Shown in pieces: positions 1-8,612 of a stretch of DNA of 30,574 nt; within the stretch, counting starts at the first letter, position 1, and each line of letters begins with the position of its first letter. The DNA is from Lachnospiraceae bacterium UBA3802 (GTDB lineage: Bacteria > Bacillota > Clostridia > Lachnospirales > Lachnospiraceae). The stretch lies in NCBI GenBank assembly GCA_002369155.1, contig DFEM01000077.1:1-30574 (forward strand), in the 5' to 3' direction. Below the pieces are notes generated by a model. That model did not search any database and was not told where the DNA came from. It saw only the letters and a program-made list of their open reading frames with translations. A program made the translations under genes and the position numbers.

Positions 1-305
1 CTTGCGGGGAAGTAAAGATAATACTTGCCGTTCTTAAATGCACAGTCGGGAGCCCACATCTGTTTGCTTACCCAGGGAACATCTCTCATGTTGAGAGCTT
101 CACCGTTGTCCACACAGGGAGCATCCACATTGTCCATGGAAAGGATATGATAATCTTCCATCTGATACTCGTCGCCGTCATCATTGTCCTCTCCGTCATG
201 CTCAAGGTCATGCGAAGGATATACATAAATCTTTCCGTTAAATACGTGTGCAGAAGGATCTGCTGTATAAATATGAGTTACCAAGGGTTCTTTTTGTTTT
301 GCCAT
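1..305 (-). CDS. GH43 family glycosidase, N-terminal part (cut by window edge)
   Basis: The first 101 residues of a glycoside hydrolase family 43 enzyme are visible; the rest lies beyond base 1. The start region reads THIYTADPSAHVFNGKIYVY followed by PSHD, the first blade of the five-bladed propeller, where the Asp of TADPS is the expected general-base position. Further on come MWAPDCAF and GKYYLYFPA, both typical of GH43 beta-xylosidase/arabinofuranosidase-type enzymes. There is no signal peptide, so a cytoplasmic enzyme acting on imported oligosaccharides is likely. The ATG at 303-305 has a strong AAGGAGG site at about 315-321. It sits downstream of the GH39 and isomerase genes but has its own good promoter. 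The exact substrate (xyloside or arabinoside) cannot be told from this fragment. Confidence 0.85.
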   Translation of the reverse strand, partial: MAKQKEPLVTHIYTADPSAHVFNGKIYVYPSHDLEHDGEDNDDGDEYQMEDYHILSMDNVDAPCVDNGEALNMRDVPWVSKQMWAPDCAFKNGKYYLYFPA

Positions 306-356
306 TTTTGTGGCCTCCTTTCAAGCCTGACCTTTAACAGTCAAAATATTTTATTT

Positions 357-386
357 ATTATACCATATCACATTACTGTCCCACAA
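357..386 (-). promoter_or_regulatory. Sigma-A type promoter for the GH43 gene
   Basis: On the minus strand a perfect TATAAT (357-362) carries the extended TGG in front of it, and TTGTGG (381-386) lies 18 bases upstream as a partial -35. It is about 50 bases upstream of the GH43 ATG, so the gene can be transcribed on its own. Confidence 0.55.
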
Positions 387-404
387 TTGATTTTATCGGA
401 AAAA

Positions 405-1586
405 TCACTCTGCGAGATTATAATTTTCGGCCAAATAATCGTTAACAACATTGATTATTGCCTGCTGATGAATATAAGGATTTCCGAATCTGTCAACAGC
501 GCCTTCGTAATCATCATCGTCAAAGCCGTATGAGGATGCAACAGCCTTTAAGTCATCATCCGAAACAGAGAGGTTGAATTTCTCATACAAAGCCTGATAA
601 ACAAGATTCTTTTTGGCTTCGATTTCTGCTGCTTCTTTGGTAGCCTTTGCGTATTCTTCCTTGTCCATTCCTCTCATTTCAAGGACATCTTTGTAAGCAT
701 CGTATCCGTAAAGATTCTGATATGTGGCATTGGATGTCTCCATCTGCTTGTAATCCTTTGCCTTCATATACTTCTTCATCTTCGAAAGATATGAAACAGG
801 GAAGGATTTAACGGTCGAATCCGTAATAATAAAACTCTTTACATATGTATCGAATTCGTCCTGAGCGTAATTGGTTCTGTATTTGTTTAAGAAATCCTCT
901 GCGTTCTCGGCGCTTGCTCCGAAATTCTTTGCGACAAACGCATCGTTAAATTCAGCGGGAACAAAAACACCGTTAATCGTAATCTCGTAATCCACCGATT
1001 TGCCCGCAAGTTCTTCATTGGCAAAATCCGCATCGTAGTCTACGGTAATGTTAAATGTTTCTCCCGTTTTGTGTCCTATGATTCCGTTTTCGAAATCCGT
1101 GGGATAATTTCCGACTCCGAGTGTAAGCACGATACCTTTCTTGTTGGTATTTCCGCCTTCGTATTCCACTCCGTCGATTGTTCCGACATAGTCGATGTTG
1201 ACCATATCTTTTTCTTTTACTTCAACACCTTTTTTATCGGATAAATCAGGATAAGATTCAGTGATTCCGGCAATGTACTGTTCCTCATCCTCTTTGGAAG
1301 GATAAAAGTCGGCTGCATTCATGTTAAGCGCATTGAAATCACAAAGTTCCACATACTTAAGAGCTTTTACACCCTTAATCTTTCCGTCTTCATTAAGACC
1401 GATGGAATAATTAAGTTCCTTCTCCGCTTTCTTTGCTGCATCGAAGATAAGAGCACCGGCGATGATTGCAATAATCAAAACGATAATAACGATTCCGACC
1501 ATTCGCACAATTGCCTGGTTTCTTTCGGCCTTCTTTAATGCCTCAGCTTTTCTTTTCTGTTCGATAAGTCTTTTCTTTCGACTCAT
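405..1586 (-). CDS. Membrane-anchored trigger-factor-like peptidyl-prolyl isomerase
   Basis: This 393-residue protein has a very basic cytoplasmic N-terminus (about residues 1-25, rich in K and R), one membrane helix at about 28-48, then an extracytoplasmic region. Residues 120-210 resemble the FKBP domain of trigger factor (VEVKEKDMVNIDYVGTIDG, then DFENGIIGHKTGE). The following helical region resembles the trigger factor C-terminal chaperone domain. The N-terminal ribosome-binding domain is absent, so this is not the canonical Tig but an exported, tethered fold catalyst, as seen in many Clostridia. It starts 14 bases after the GH39 stop with GGAGG five bases before ATG, so the two are probably co-transcribed. 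Its client could be secreted or surface proteins; that is inference. Confidence 0.8.
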   Translation of the reverse strand: MSRKKRLIEQKRKAEALKKAERNQAIVRMVGIVIIVLIIAIIAGALIFDAAKKAEKELNYSIGLNEDGKIKGVKALKYVELCDFNALNMNAADFYPSKEDEEQYIAGITESYPDLSDKKGVEVKEKDMVNIDYVGTIDGVEYEGGNTNKKGIVLTLGVGNYPTDFENGIIGHKTGETFNITVDYDADFANEELAGKSVDYEITINGVFVPAEFNDAFVAKNFGASAENAEDFLNKYRTNYAQDEFDTYVKSFIITDSTVKSFPVSYLSKMKKYMKAKDYKQMETSNATYQNLYGYDAYKDVLEMRGMDKEEYAKATKEAAEIEAKKNLVYQALYEKFNLSVSDDDLKAVASSYGFDDDDYEGAVDRFGNPYIHQQAIINVVNDYLAENYNLAE

Positions 1587-1600
1587 AACTGCCTCCGTGG

Positions 1601-3130
1601 TTAAGCCTGATTTTCATCGGGTACGCACTTTTGAGCCAAAACCGCCTCATAATCGTATCCGTCATCAGAACTTCTTTTTATTTTCTTTATTTCAAAATAT
1701 CTTAATTCATTGGGATTAAGATTATATGACAAAGCAATCTTTCCGCCGTTTGAGAAAACATTTGACGATGCCATTCCGGGTTCGGCCGATTTTCTCAAAA
1801 GTTCTTTTTGTGTATTGTCAAGGTATGAGGGTTCTCCCATCTCATGCCACATCTTTAACGGATTGGCATGATTGTCATCAACAAATCTTTCAAGCACAAA
1901 ATATTCGCCGTCGTCAAGGCCCTCGATTTGTATGTTGCTTTCGAGATTTTTCTTTTCATTGTAATAATCCGGATTCCATAAAAGTCCTCTAATCGAACCG
2001 TCCTTGGCTTTTACGATTACGGCGTTGTCATTTTTGAAAATGCATTCGCCTTTTAACTTCTTGTAAAATGCAAAGGTGTAGAATGTGGGCTTCTTGATAT
2101 TTCCGTTTGCCACAAGGCCGAATCCGCCGTGGAAAGGAGTAAAGGGAACACCGAATTCTTCAAAAATGTCTCCGAATGTCCAATAGGAATACGAAGCATG
2201 TTTGTCTCCTAGACGCGATAACATATGTGCCACATATGCGGCATTGAAAACCGTATCGTGAACGGGTGCATTGGGAACGTAGCTTGTATTAAACTCCGTT
2301 ATATAAATCTCCATTCCCTTATATTCTTCGTAGGAATCAACTATGTCTCTCGATTTTTCAAGCCATCCGAAAGCATTTGCGGGCTCATGAAGATCGATAT
2401 ATGCGTAATGTCCGTTTCTCTTTGGCATATAACTCGTATAATGATGCCTTGATACAAAATCAAGCGGAAGTTTCTTTTCTTTTACAAAATCAAGAAAACT
2501 TCTGAGCCATCTTTCATCATCGACACCGCAAATGGCAGGTCCTCCGACTCTTAAGCGCTCATCGACTTCCTTGATACATTTGGACGAATATTCATAAAGT
2601 TTGAAATATTCCTCCATGTTTGCATCTTTCCAAAAGCCCGGAAGGTTCGGTTCATTCCAGACCTCTATCGGCCAGGTTCTGATTTCGTCAATACCGTATC
2701 TGTCAATTAAATGACGAAGTGTCGCCTGAACGAGTCTCGTCCACTTGTCGTAATCCTTGGGCGGCGAAGTCTTTCCCTTCCAGAAGAAGATGGCTTCATC
2801 ACCGGAAGCAAGGTCGTCGGGCATAAATCCGAGTTCCAAAAGAGGCTTGATGTTAAGTTCCAGATATGAATCCATAACCATATCAAGATAAGTAAAACAA
2901 TATTCTTCCTTTTTGGGCTCATCGCCAAATCCCATCTCCCTGTAAATACCCATGTATTTAGAGAAAAGGCCATGGCCTCTTATATAAGAAAAACCGATTT
3001 CTTTCTGAACAGTCTCAAGCTGATCAAGGTACTCCTTGTGGAGAGCCAAATCCATTCTTCCCGTGCCGACGCAGTGATCGGCATTATTGTTAAATTCAAT
3101 TGTCTTTTTTAAATCCGCAGTAATGTTCAT
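1601..3130 (-). CDS. xynB: GH39 family beta-xylosidase
   Basis: This 509-residue enzyme belongs to glycoside hydrolase family 39, retaining enzymes that release xylose from the non-reducing end of xylo-oligosaccharides. The acid/base Glu is E160 in EVWNEPNLPGFW and the nucleophile is E279 in IYITEFNTSY; RHHYTSY at about 228-234 and SYWTFGDIFEE further on are further family hallmarks. Length matches the family. There is no signal peptide, so it probably acts in the cytoplasm on imported oligosaccharides. The chosen ATG (3128-3130) has GGAG seven bases upstream; a TTG five codons earlier overlaps that site and is unlikely to be used. It heads a unit with the isomerase gene downstream. Alpha-L-iduronidase activity, the other GH39 activity, is unlikely in this setting. 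Confidence 0.9.
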   Translation of the reverse strand: MNITADLKKTIEFNNNADHCVGTGRMDLALHKEYLDQLETVQKEIGFSYIRGHGLFSKYMGIYREMGFGDEPKKEEYCFTYLDMVMDSYLELNIKPLLELGFMPDDLASGDEAIFFWKGKTSPPKDYDKWTRLVQATLRHLIDRYGIDEIRTWPIEVWNEPNLPGFWKDANMEEYFKLYEYSSKCIKEVDERLRVGGPAICGVDDERWLRSFLDFVKEKKLPLDFVSRHHYTSYMPKRNGHYAYIDLHEPANAFGWLEKSRDIVDSYEEYKGMEIYITEFNTSYVPNAPVHDTVFNAAYVAHMLSRLGDKHASYSYWTFGDIFEEFGVPFTPFHGGFGLVANGNIKKPTFYTFAFYKKLKGECIFKNDNAVIVKAKDGSIRGLLWNPDYYNEKKNLESNIQIEGLDDGEYFVLERFVDDNHANPLKMWHEMGEPSYLDNTQKELLRKSAEPGMASSNVFSNGGKIALSYNLNPNELRYFEIKKIKRSSDDGYDYEAVLAQKCVPDENQA

Positions 3131-3180
3131 TGTAAATCTCCGCAATACATTTTGTTAAAAAAGGTTAATACGACACCAAT

Positions 3181-3195
3181 TGTGATTTTATCACA
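3181..3195. promoter_or_regulatory. Perfect inverted repeat, possible operator upstream of GH39
   Basis: TGTGATTTTATCACA is a perfect inverted repeat with 6-base arms and a TTT centre, 51 bases upstream of the GH39 ATG, where a promoter or operator is expected. It resembles CRP/FNR half sites (TGTGA/TCACA), but its cognate regulator is unknown. Confidence 0.4.
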
Positions 3196-3219
3196 GATAA
3201 ATATCATATTCTACAGGAT

Positions 3220-3231
3220 AATCTATAGATT
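3220..3231. promoter_or_regulatory. Second palindrome upstream of GH39
   Basis: AATCTATAGATT is a 12-base perfect palindrome about 25 bases beyond the first inverted repeat, between the ABC-operon terminator and the GH39 gene. It could be an operator half of the same control region; in AT-rich DNA chance is also possible. Confidence 0.25.
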
Positions 3232-3240
3232 TTTACAAGC

Positions 3241-3277
3241 AAAAATGCCACCCCCGTTACCGGAAGTGGCATTTTTT
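3241..3277 (-). terminator. Intrinsic terminator after the sugar ABC operon
   Basis: AAAAATGCCAC pairs with GTGGCATTTTT around a GC-rich loop, 29 bases after the permease stop. On the minus strand the stem is followed by TTTTT, giving a good intrinsic terminator; it also works on paper in the other direction. Confidence 0.8.
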
Positions 3278-3305
3278 ATGTTATTACACCTATTTACTAA
3301 ATTGA

Positions 3306-4538
3306 TTAGTTCTTGGCAATAAGCTTGAAGCCTCTCTTTGATACTACATCGAAGATAACGGCTGCAAGAAGAACCAAACCTTTAACAACCTTCTGCATGT
3401 TCTGGTCTACACCCATGATAAGCATACCGAGGTTGATAACACCCATAAGGGTTGCACCGATGATGGCTCCGGGAACAGTACCGATTCCGCCGTATGCGGA
3501 TGCACCACCGATGAAACAGGATGCGATAGCGTCCATTTCGTAGTTCTGACCGTATGTAGGCTGTGCCGATGTCATACGTGCGATTGTGATCATACCTGAG
3601 AGTGCTGCAAGGAATCCCATGTTCATGTAAGCAAGGAAGAATGTCTTGTTTGTATTGATACCGGAAAGTCTTGTAGCTTTCTCGTTACCGCCGACTGCGT
3701 AGAAGTAACGACCTGTCGTGGTATTGGATGTAATGTAGGAGTATACTGCGATTACTACCATAACGATAAGGAGAACCGAAGGAATACCCTTGAATAATGA
3801 AAGGAGAACCGTTACTGCGATTACAACTGCGGTAATAAGAACAAGCTTGATTGTCCAGGGAACGATTTTCTCTACTTCATAATTCTTTTTAAGTCTCTTA
3901 AGTCTTCCGTATACTTCCAAGCCTACGAATGCGATTACTGCGAGGGCACCGAATATAAGACATGTAATATTTATTCCGCCGTTAAAGCCAAGGAATTTTG
4001 AAACAAAGTCGGGTACGTAGCAGTCTGCGCCGCCACCGAAGAATTTAACGAATCCTACAAACTTGTCTCCGTTTAAGGAAACTGTAAGACCGCCGAGAAC
4101 GACGTTGGAAAGACCTCTGAATATAAGCATTCCGGCCAGTGTAACAATGAACGGCGGGATTCGTACATACGCAATCCAGAAAGCCTGAGTTGCACCGATA
4201 AATGTACCTATTGCAAACATAACGAGCACTGCAATCGGCCAAGCCCATTTAGGGAAAAAGTCTGCAGCCATGATTGTTGCTCCGATTGCACCTACGAAGC
4301 AGACTACCGATCCAACCGAAAGATCGATGTTACCACCTGTAAGGATACAAAGAAGCATACCGGTTGCAAGTACGAACACGTAAGCGTTCTGTGAAATAAT
4401 GTTACTTATGTTATTGGGTAAAAGTATCTTACCCCCTGTGGTTATTGAGAAAAATATCAAAACCAATGCAAGAACGATAACCATTGCATATTTTTTGATA
4501 AATTCAATGACTTTTGCGCTGTCATTCTTTTTTTCCAT
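3306..4538 (-). CDS. mmsB: Multiple monosaccharide ABC transporter permease (MmsB/GguB type)
   Basis: This 410-residue protein is strongly hydrophobic, with about ten membrane helices, and belongs to the ribose/xylose-type permease family of CUT2 sugar importers. Recognisable stretches are LTGGNIDLSVGSVVCFVGA near the N-terminus, YFYAVGGNEKATRLSGIN in the cytoplasmic coupling region, and FIGGASAYGGIGTVPGAIIG near the C-terminus. The long insert between helices in the first half (about 150-200) is usual for MmsB/GguB. The ATG at 4536-4538 has GGAG seven bases upstream; a GTG one codon earlier would be only four bases away. It follows the ATPase gene by about 50 bases and is the last gene of the importer operon. 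Confidence 0.9.
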   Translation of the reverse strand: MEKKNDSAKVIEFIKKYAMVIVLALVLIFFSITTGGKILLPNNISNIISQNAYVFVLATGMLLCILTGGNIDLSVGSVVCFVGAIGATIMAADFFPKWAWPIAVLVMFAIGTFIGATQAFWIAYVRIPPFIVTLAGMLIFRGLSNVVLGGLTVSLNGDKFVGFVKFFGGGADCYVPDFVSKFLGFNGGINITCLIFGALAVIAFVGLEVYGRLKRLKKNYEVEKIVPWTIKLVLITAVVIAVTVLLSLFKGIPSVLLIVMVVIAVYSYITSNTTTGRYFYAVGGNEKATRLSGINTNKTFFLAYMNMGFLAALSGMITIARMTSAQPTYGQNYEMDAIASCFIGGASAYGGIGTVPGAIIGATLMGVINLGMLIMGVDQNMQKVVKGLVLLAAVIFDVVSKRGFKLIAKN

Positions 4539-4592
4539 CACTCTTCTCCTTCTTTAGAAAATTATTTAAGAAATTATCCGATCAAATTAGCA

Positions 4593-6128
4593 TTACTTAT
4601 CGCTTTCGCTTTGTAAAATACATGACATAATCGATTCCTGAGTTGCATCTTCGGCATTCATTTCACCGACGATTCTGCCTTCATTCATTATGTAGAGTCT
4701 GTCGCACATACCGAGAAGTTCAGGCAATTCCGAAGAAATCATGATAACCGTCTTTCCTTCGGATGCAAGCTGGTTCATAATGCAGTAAATCTCGTATTTC
4801 GCACCTACGTCGATACCACGTGTGGGCTCATCGAGGATAAGAATGTCGGGATCTGCAAACATCCATTTTGCAAGAAGAACTTTCTGCTGGTTACCACCGC
4901 TCAAGTTACCTACATTCTGTTCTACCGTAGGACATTTTGTTCTTAATTTTTCTTTGTATTCAACCGCTACGGCATATTCCTTATCCTTGTTGATAACACC
5001 GCTCGAACTTACACCGCCAAGGTTGGCAAGTGTCGTGTTGAACTTAATCGAGTTGCTTAAGATAAGTCCGTTGCCTTTACGGTCTTCGGTAACATATGCA
5101 AGTTTATTTTTAATGGCTTCACGAACGTTGTTAAGATGAATTTCTTTTCCGTCCTTGATTAAGGTTCCCTTAATCTTTTCACCATAGCTCTTACCGAACA
5201 CGCTCATTGCAAATTCGGTACGTCCGGCACCCTGAAGTCCGCATATTCCGAGGATTTCACCTTTTCTTGCATAAATGCTTACGTCATCGATAATCTTCTT
5301 CTCGCTGTAGAGAGGATGATAAGCGTTCCAGTTTCTGACTTCGAAATTGACTTCCCCGATATTCTTTTCCCTCTTGGGGAATCGGTCTGATAATTCACGG
5401 CCAACCATGCCTTTGATGATTCTTGCCTCGGAAATATCATCCTTTTCCTTGTCGAGTGTTTCGATCGTGGATCCGTCTCGAATAACCGTGATCTTATCAG
5501 CCACGTAAGAAATCTCGTTTAATTTATGCGATATGATAATGGATGTCATTCCTTCCTTCTTGAATCTGAGAAGGAGGTCCAACAAATCCTTGGATTCATT
5601 TTCGTTAAGTGAAGAAGTCGGCTCATCAAGAATAAGAAGTTTTGCATTCTTGGCAAGTGCTTTGGCAATTTCTACCAGCTGCTGTTTGCCGACACCTATA
5701 TCTTTAATTAAGGTACGTGATGATTCCTTAAGTCCTACAGTTCTTAAATATTCATCACTCTTACCGTATGTTTCAGCCCAATCAATCTTCCAAGATTTTC
5801 CCTGTTCGTTGCCAAGGAACATGTTCTCTCCGATTGTCATATAAGGAATGAGCGCAAGCTCCTGATGTATAATAACAATTCCGAGTGCCTCACTGTCCTT
5901 AATGTTCGTGAAATGACATTCTTGACCGTTGTAAAGAATCTTTCCTTCGTATGTACCGTAAGGATAGATACCGCTCAATACGTTCATCAATGTTGATTTT
6001 CCTGCTCCGTTTTCACCAACGAGAGCATGTATCTCACCTTCTTCAACCTGAAGGTTTACATTGTCAAGTGCTTTAACGCCCGGGAATAACTTGGTAATAT
6101 TTTGCATTTCAAGTAATATTTTGGCCAA
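4593..6128 (-). CDS. mmsA: Sugar ABC transporter ATPase, two nucleotide-binding domains (MmsA/GguA type)
   Basis: This 511-residue protein is the duplicated ATPase typical of CUT2 sugar importers. The first domain has Walker [10 protein letters not shown] (38-46), a variant signature IGVGKQQ (144-150) and Walker [11 protein letters not shown] (164-173). The second has a degenerate Walker A GLQGAGRT (about 298-304), a normal LSGGNQQ signature (409-415) and Walker [10 protein letters not shown] (about 430-438). This asymmetry is standard for the family. It starts at TTG (6126-6128), supported by AGGAGG seven bases upstream; the first internal ATG has no site. It lies between the binding-protein gene and the permease gene, separated from the former by two hairpins. 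Confidence 0.93.
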   Translation of the reverse strand: MAKILLEMQNITKLFPGVKALDNVNLQVEEGEIHALVGENGAGKSTLMNVLSGIYPYGTYEGKILYNGQECHFTNIKDSEALGIVIIHQELALIPYMTIGENMFLGNEQGKSWKIDWAETYGKSDEYLRTVGLKESSRTLIKDIGVGKQQLVEIAKALAKNAKLLILDEPTSSLNENESKDLLDLLLRFKKEGMTSIIISHKLNEISYVADKITVIRDGSTIETLDKEKDDISEARIIKGMVGRELSDRFPKREKNIGEVNFEVRNWNAYHPLYSEKKIIDDVSIYARKGEILGICGLQGAGRTEFAMSVFGKSYGEKIKGTLIKDGKEIHLNNVREAIKNKLAYVTEDRKGNGLILSNSIKFNTTLANLGGVSSSGVINKDKEYAVAVEYKEKLRTKCPTVEQNVGNLSGGNQQKVLLAKWMFADPDILILDEPTRGIDVGAKYEIYCIMNQLASEGKTVIMISSELPELLGMCDRLYIMNEGRIVGEMNAEDATQESIMSCILQSESDK

Positions 6129-6200
6129 TTTTATCCCTCCTGATTAATTAACTGTTTTTCTGAATAATAAATGTGTCACAATTCTTTAATATTTACATAG

Positions 6201-6239
6201 TTAAGTCCCCTTTAATAGTCATGAGAAAAGGGGACTTAA
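6201..6239 (-). other. Intercistronic hairpin with 13-bp perfect stem
   Basis: TTAAGTCCCCTTT (6201-6213) pairs perfectly with AAAGGGGACTTAA (6227-6239) around a 13-base loop. There is no T-run on the minus strand, so it is more likely an mRNA processing or 3'-end protection hairpin than a full terminator. It lies between the binding-protein and ATPase genes. Confidence 0.65.
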
Positions 6240-6251
6240 CTTAAAGTAGGG

Positions 6252-6277
6252 AATGGGGAGACCTGTGCCTCCCCATT
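6252..6277 (-). other. Second intercistronic hairpin, directly after the binding-protein gene
   Basis: AATGGGGAG (6252-6260) pairs perfectly with CTCCCCATT (6269-6277) around an 8-base loop, six bases after the binding-protein stop codon. With the larger hairpin it forms a tandem pair that would protect the upstream message. Confidence 0.6.
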
Positions 6278-6283
6278 GGGGAA

Positions 6284-7345
6284 TTACTGTAACTGATCTG
6301 CTGTGTAGTAACCGGAATCGATTAAGAGTTCCTTGTAGTTATTAACATCTGCAAATACGGGCTCGCAAAGGTATGAAGGAACAACCTTCTTACCGTTGTC
6401 GTATGTTGAAGTATCGTTAACAGGTGCATTTGTTCCCTTAAGGATAGCGTCAACCATCTTAACTGTCTGAGTTGCAAGTGTACGTGTATCCTTGAAGATA
6501 GACATTGACTGCTTGCCTGCGATCATGTTCTTAACGTTGGCGATATCACAGTCCTGACCTGTAATGATGGGATAAGCGCCTGTGTAGTTAGCTACGAGTG
6601 CGTTTGTAACACCGAATGCTGTGGAGTCGTTTGAACACAAAACTGCGTCAAGCTGAGTTCCGTCTGCATAGTTGGAAGAAATAATAGCTTCCATTCTTGC
6701 CTGAGCTGCATCTGAAGCCCAATTTGCTGTAGCAACTGTATCGAAATCGATCTGTCCTGAAGGAACTACGATCTGTCCGTTGTCGATGTAAGGATTAAGG
6801 ACATCCATTGCTCCGCCGTAGAAGAATCTGGCGTTGTTGTCACCGGGGTCACCTGTGAAGATTTCCATGTTGTAAGGTCCCTTGCCATCCTTAAGACCTA
6901 ACTGCTCTTCGATGTACTGACCCTGCTTTGTACCTACCATGTAGTTATCGAATGTTGCATAGTATGTAACAGCGTCAGAGTTCATAATCAAACGGTCATA
7001 AGCGATAACAGGAATGTTTTTCTGCTTAGCCTGATCAAGAACTGTTCCGAGTGAATCACCATCGATAGATGCGATAACGAGTACGTCACATCCGGATGTA
7101 ATCATGTTCTCAATCTGAGTAACCTGAGTATTGATGTCGTTTGATGCATACTGAAGGTCTACATCGTAGCCGGCTTCTTTAAGCTGCTTCTCCATGTTGG
7201 CACCATCCTGGTTCCATCTCTGTAAATCCTTTGTAGGCATTGCAACGCCGACTTTCTTATTTCCCGAACCGCCTGCTGTACATCCAACAAGTGTTGTAGC
7301 TACCATACCGGTTGCAAGAAGAACACTGAGTAATCTTTTTTTCAT
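6284..7345 (-). CDS. chvE: Sugar-binding lipoprotein of the ABC importer (ChvE/XylF type)
   Basis: This 353-residue protein has a lipoprotein signal (MKKRLLSVLLATGMVATTLV then GC, acylated Cys22) followed by a type I periplasmic-binding fold. The pattern LQRWNQDG, IASIDGDSL, VIAYDRLI, CSNDSTAFG and ITGQDCDI matches ChvE/XylF-type receptors for xylose, glucose, arabinose or galactose. It is tethered outside the membrane and hands sugar to the permease. The ATG at 7343-7345 has GGAGG seven bases upstream; an earlier in-frame start would add 20 residues that spoil the signal peptide. It is the first gene of the importer operon and lies next to the sensing operon containing a paralogue. Confidence 0.93.
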   Translation of the reverse strand: MKKRLLSVLLATGMVATTLVGCTAGGSGNKKVGVAMPTKDLQRWNQDGANMEKQLKEAGYDVDLQYASNDINTQVTQIENMITSGCDVLVIASIDGDSLGTVLDQAKQKNIPVIAYDRLIMNSDAVTYYATFDNYMVGTKQGQYIEEQLGLKDGKGPYNMEIFTGDPGDNNARFFYGGAMDVLNPYIDNGQIVVPSGQIDFDTVATANWASDAAQARMEAIISSNYADGTQLDAVLCSNDSTAFGVTNALVANYTGAYPIITGQDCDIANVKNMIAGKQSMSIFKDTRTLATQTVKMVDAILKGTNAPVNDTSTYDNGKKVVPSYLCEPVFADVNNYKELLIDSGYYTADQLQ

Positions 7346-7395
7346 TTCTTTACCTCCCATTGAATTTGAAATGTTAGTTTCATGACTACAAGTAA

Positions 7396-7445
7396 ACATT
7401 AACACACCTTTTTACAAAATAAATTGCTACATTCTTCACTTTTTT
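7396..7445 (-). promoter_or_regulatory. Imperfect direct repeat upstream of the importer operon, possible response-regulator site
   Basis: On the minus strand AAAAAAGTG...GAATGT (7429-7445) and AAAAAGGTG...TAATGT (7396-7413) are repeated with about 33 bases between equivalent positions, close to three helical turns. AraC-type regulators usually bind direct repeats, and the neighbouring response regulator is of that type. No clear -35/-10 pair could be assigned here. Confidence 0.35.
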
Positions 7446-7460
7446 GATAAGTTGAAAAAT

Positions 7461-7502
7461 TAAAAAAAGTGTATGCTATCAAAAAATTGTCAGCATACAC
7501 TT
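7461..7502 (-). terminator. Intrinsic terminator after the sensing operon
   Basis: AAGTGTATGCT (7467-7477) and AGCATACACTT (7492-7502) form an 11-bp perfect stem. On the minus strand it is followed by a run of seven T, 24 bases after the stop of the sensory binding-protein gene. It separates the sensing operon from the importer operon. Confidence 0.85.
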
Positions 7503-7526
7503 ATCTTTAACAAAAAAATGCTATAC

Positions 7527-8588
7527 CTATTCGGTGACATTTAGATAAACATCTTCTTTGGTGTGGAAACCGCTGTTAATAATGGTTTCATCGATATTGT
7601 CAACCGTTACGGCTATGGGAGTAAGGCTTATATAGGGAACATCGAAAGATCCGTTGTTCATGGTCCGGTCAGTCTTTATATCCTCGTCCTTTGCAAGCTT
7701 AATGGCACATTCGGCCGCCTGTTTGGCAAGTTCGTCCACGGGTTTGTATACAGTCATAAGCTGAGTGCCTTCAACGATTCTCTGGCATGCTTCAAGATCC
7801 GCATCCTGTCCGGTAACGGGAATGGTACCGGCGAGACGCTGTTCGGATAAAGCTGCCACCACTTTACTTGCAATATTGTCATTGCCGCACATTATTGCAT
7901 CCGCATTTGAAATTATGTCCATATTTGAATATACATATTCGGAAGCAATCTCCGCTCTCCAGCCGTCACAATGTGTCTGATCGGTAATGGTTACCTTGTT
8001 TTCATCCATTACTTCCGTAAATCCTTCTTCAAGTGCGGGAACATTATAATCGGTAAGCGAGCCGCCGATCATGACTATGTTGCTTCCTTCTCCGACTCCC
8101 GCTCCTACCAAAGCTTCACCCATCTGTCTTCCTACGGTTTTGTTGTCAAAAGAAATATAAAGGTCAAGATCCGCATCTCTTATGATCCTGTCATAGGCAA
8201 TAACTTTAATTCCCGCGTTTTTTGCTTTCTTTACTTCTTCCGAAAGAGTATCCGCATCAATGCATATAATTACGATTACATCAACATTCTGCTCTATGAA
8301 ATACTGAATCTGCTTCTTTTGTTCTTCGATATTTCCGTTGGCATTCTGCACATTAACCTCGGCTCCCATTTCCTTGGCGGTGGATACGAAGACGTCTCTG
8401 TCTCTTTGCCATCTTTCAATTACAAAAGAGTCAAATGACATTCCTATATTAATGCCGTCATTTTCTTTTTCCATATTCACTCCGGTCTCTCCCTCTTTGG
8501 GAGTACAGGATAAAAGAGGTGTATAAAGCAAAATCACCGACAGAAATACACTCAATATTCTTAATAATCTTTTATAAATCTTATTCAT
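7527..8588 (-). CDS. Second ChvE/XylF-type sugar-binding lipoprotein, probably a sensor subunit
   Basis: This 353-residue lipoprotein has signal and lipobox LLSC (acylated Cys28) and a type I sugar-binding fold. It keeps the same landmarks as the transport receptor next door: IERWQRDRD, IICIDADTL, KVIAYDRII, CGNDNIASK and VTGQDADLEA. It is therefore a paralogue that probably binds the same sugar. It is not in the importer operon; it is the last gene of the operon holding the histidine kinase and response regulator, 24 bases after the latter, and is followed by a strong terminator. This position suggests it presents sugar to the kinase, as XylFII does for LytS in some Clostridia. An additional receptor for the importer is the alternative. 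Confidence 0.85.
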   Translation of the reverse strand: MNKIYKRLLRILSVFLSVILLYTPLLSCTPKEGETGVNMEKENDGINIGMSFDSFVIERWQRDRDVFVSTAKEMGAEVNVQNANGNIEEQKKQIQYFIEQNVDVIVIICIDADTLSEEVKKAKNAGIKVIAYDRIIRDADLDLYISFDNKTVGRQMGEALVGAGVGEGSNIVMIGGSLTDYNVPALEEGFTEVMDENKVTITDQTHCDGWRAEIASEYVYSNMDIISNADAIMCGNDNIASKVVAALSEQRLAGTIPVTGQDADLEACQRIVEGTQLMTVYKPVDELAKQAAECAIKLAKDEDIKTDRTMNNGSFDVPYISLTPIAVTVDNIDETIINSGFHTKEDVYLNVTE

Positions 8589-8612
8589 GGTTTTTCCTAT
8601 TATAATTGTTTT

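Noticed and set aside
3131..3145. TTG start adding five residues to GH39
   Set aside because: Its codons overlap the GGAG ribosome site of the better ATG at 3130.
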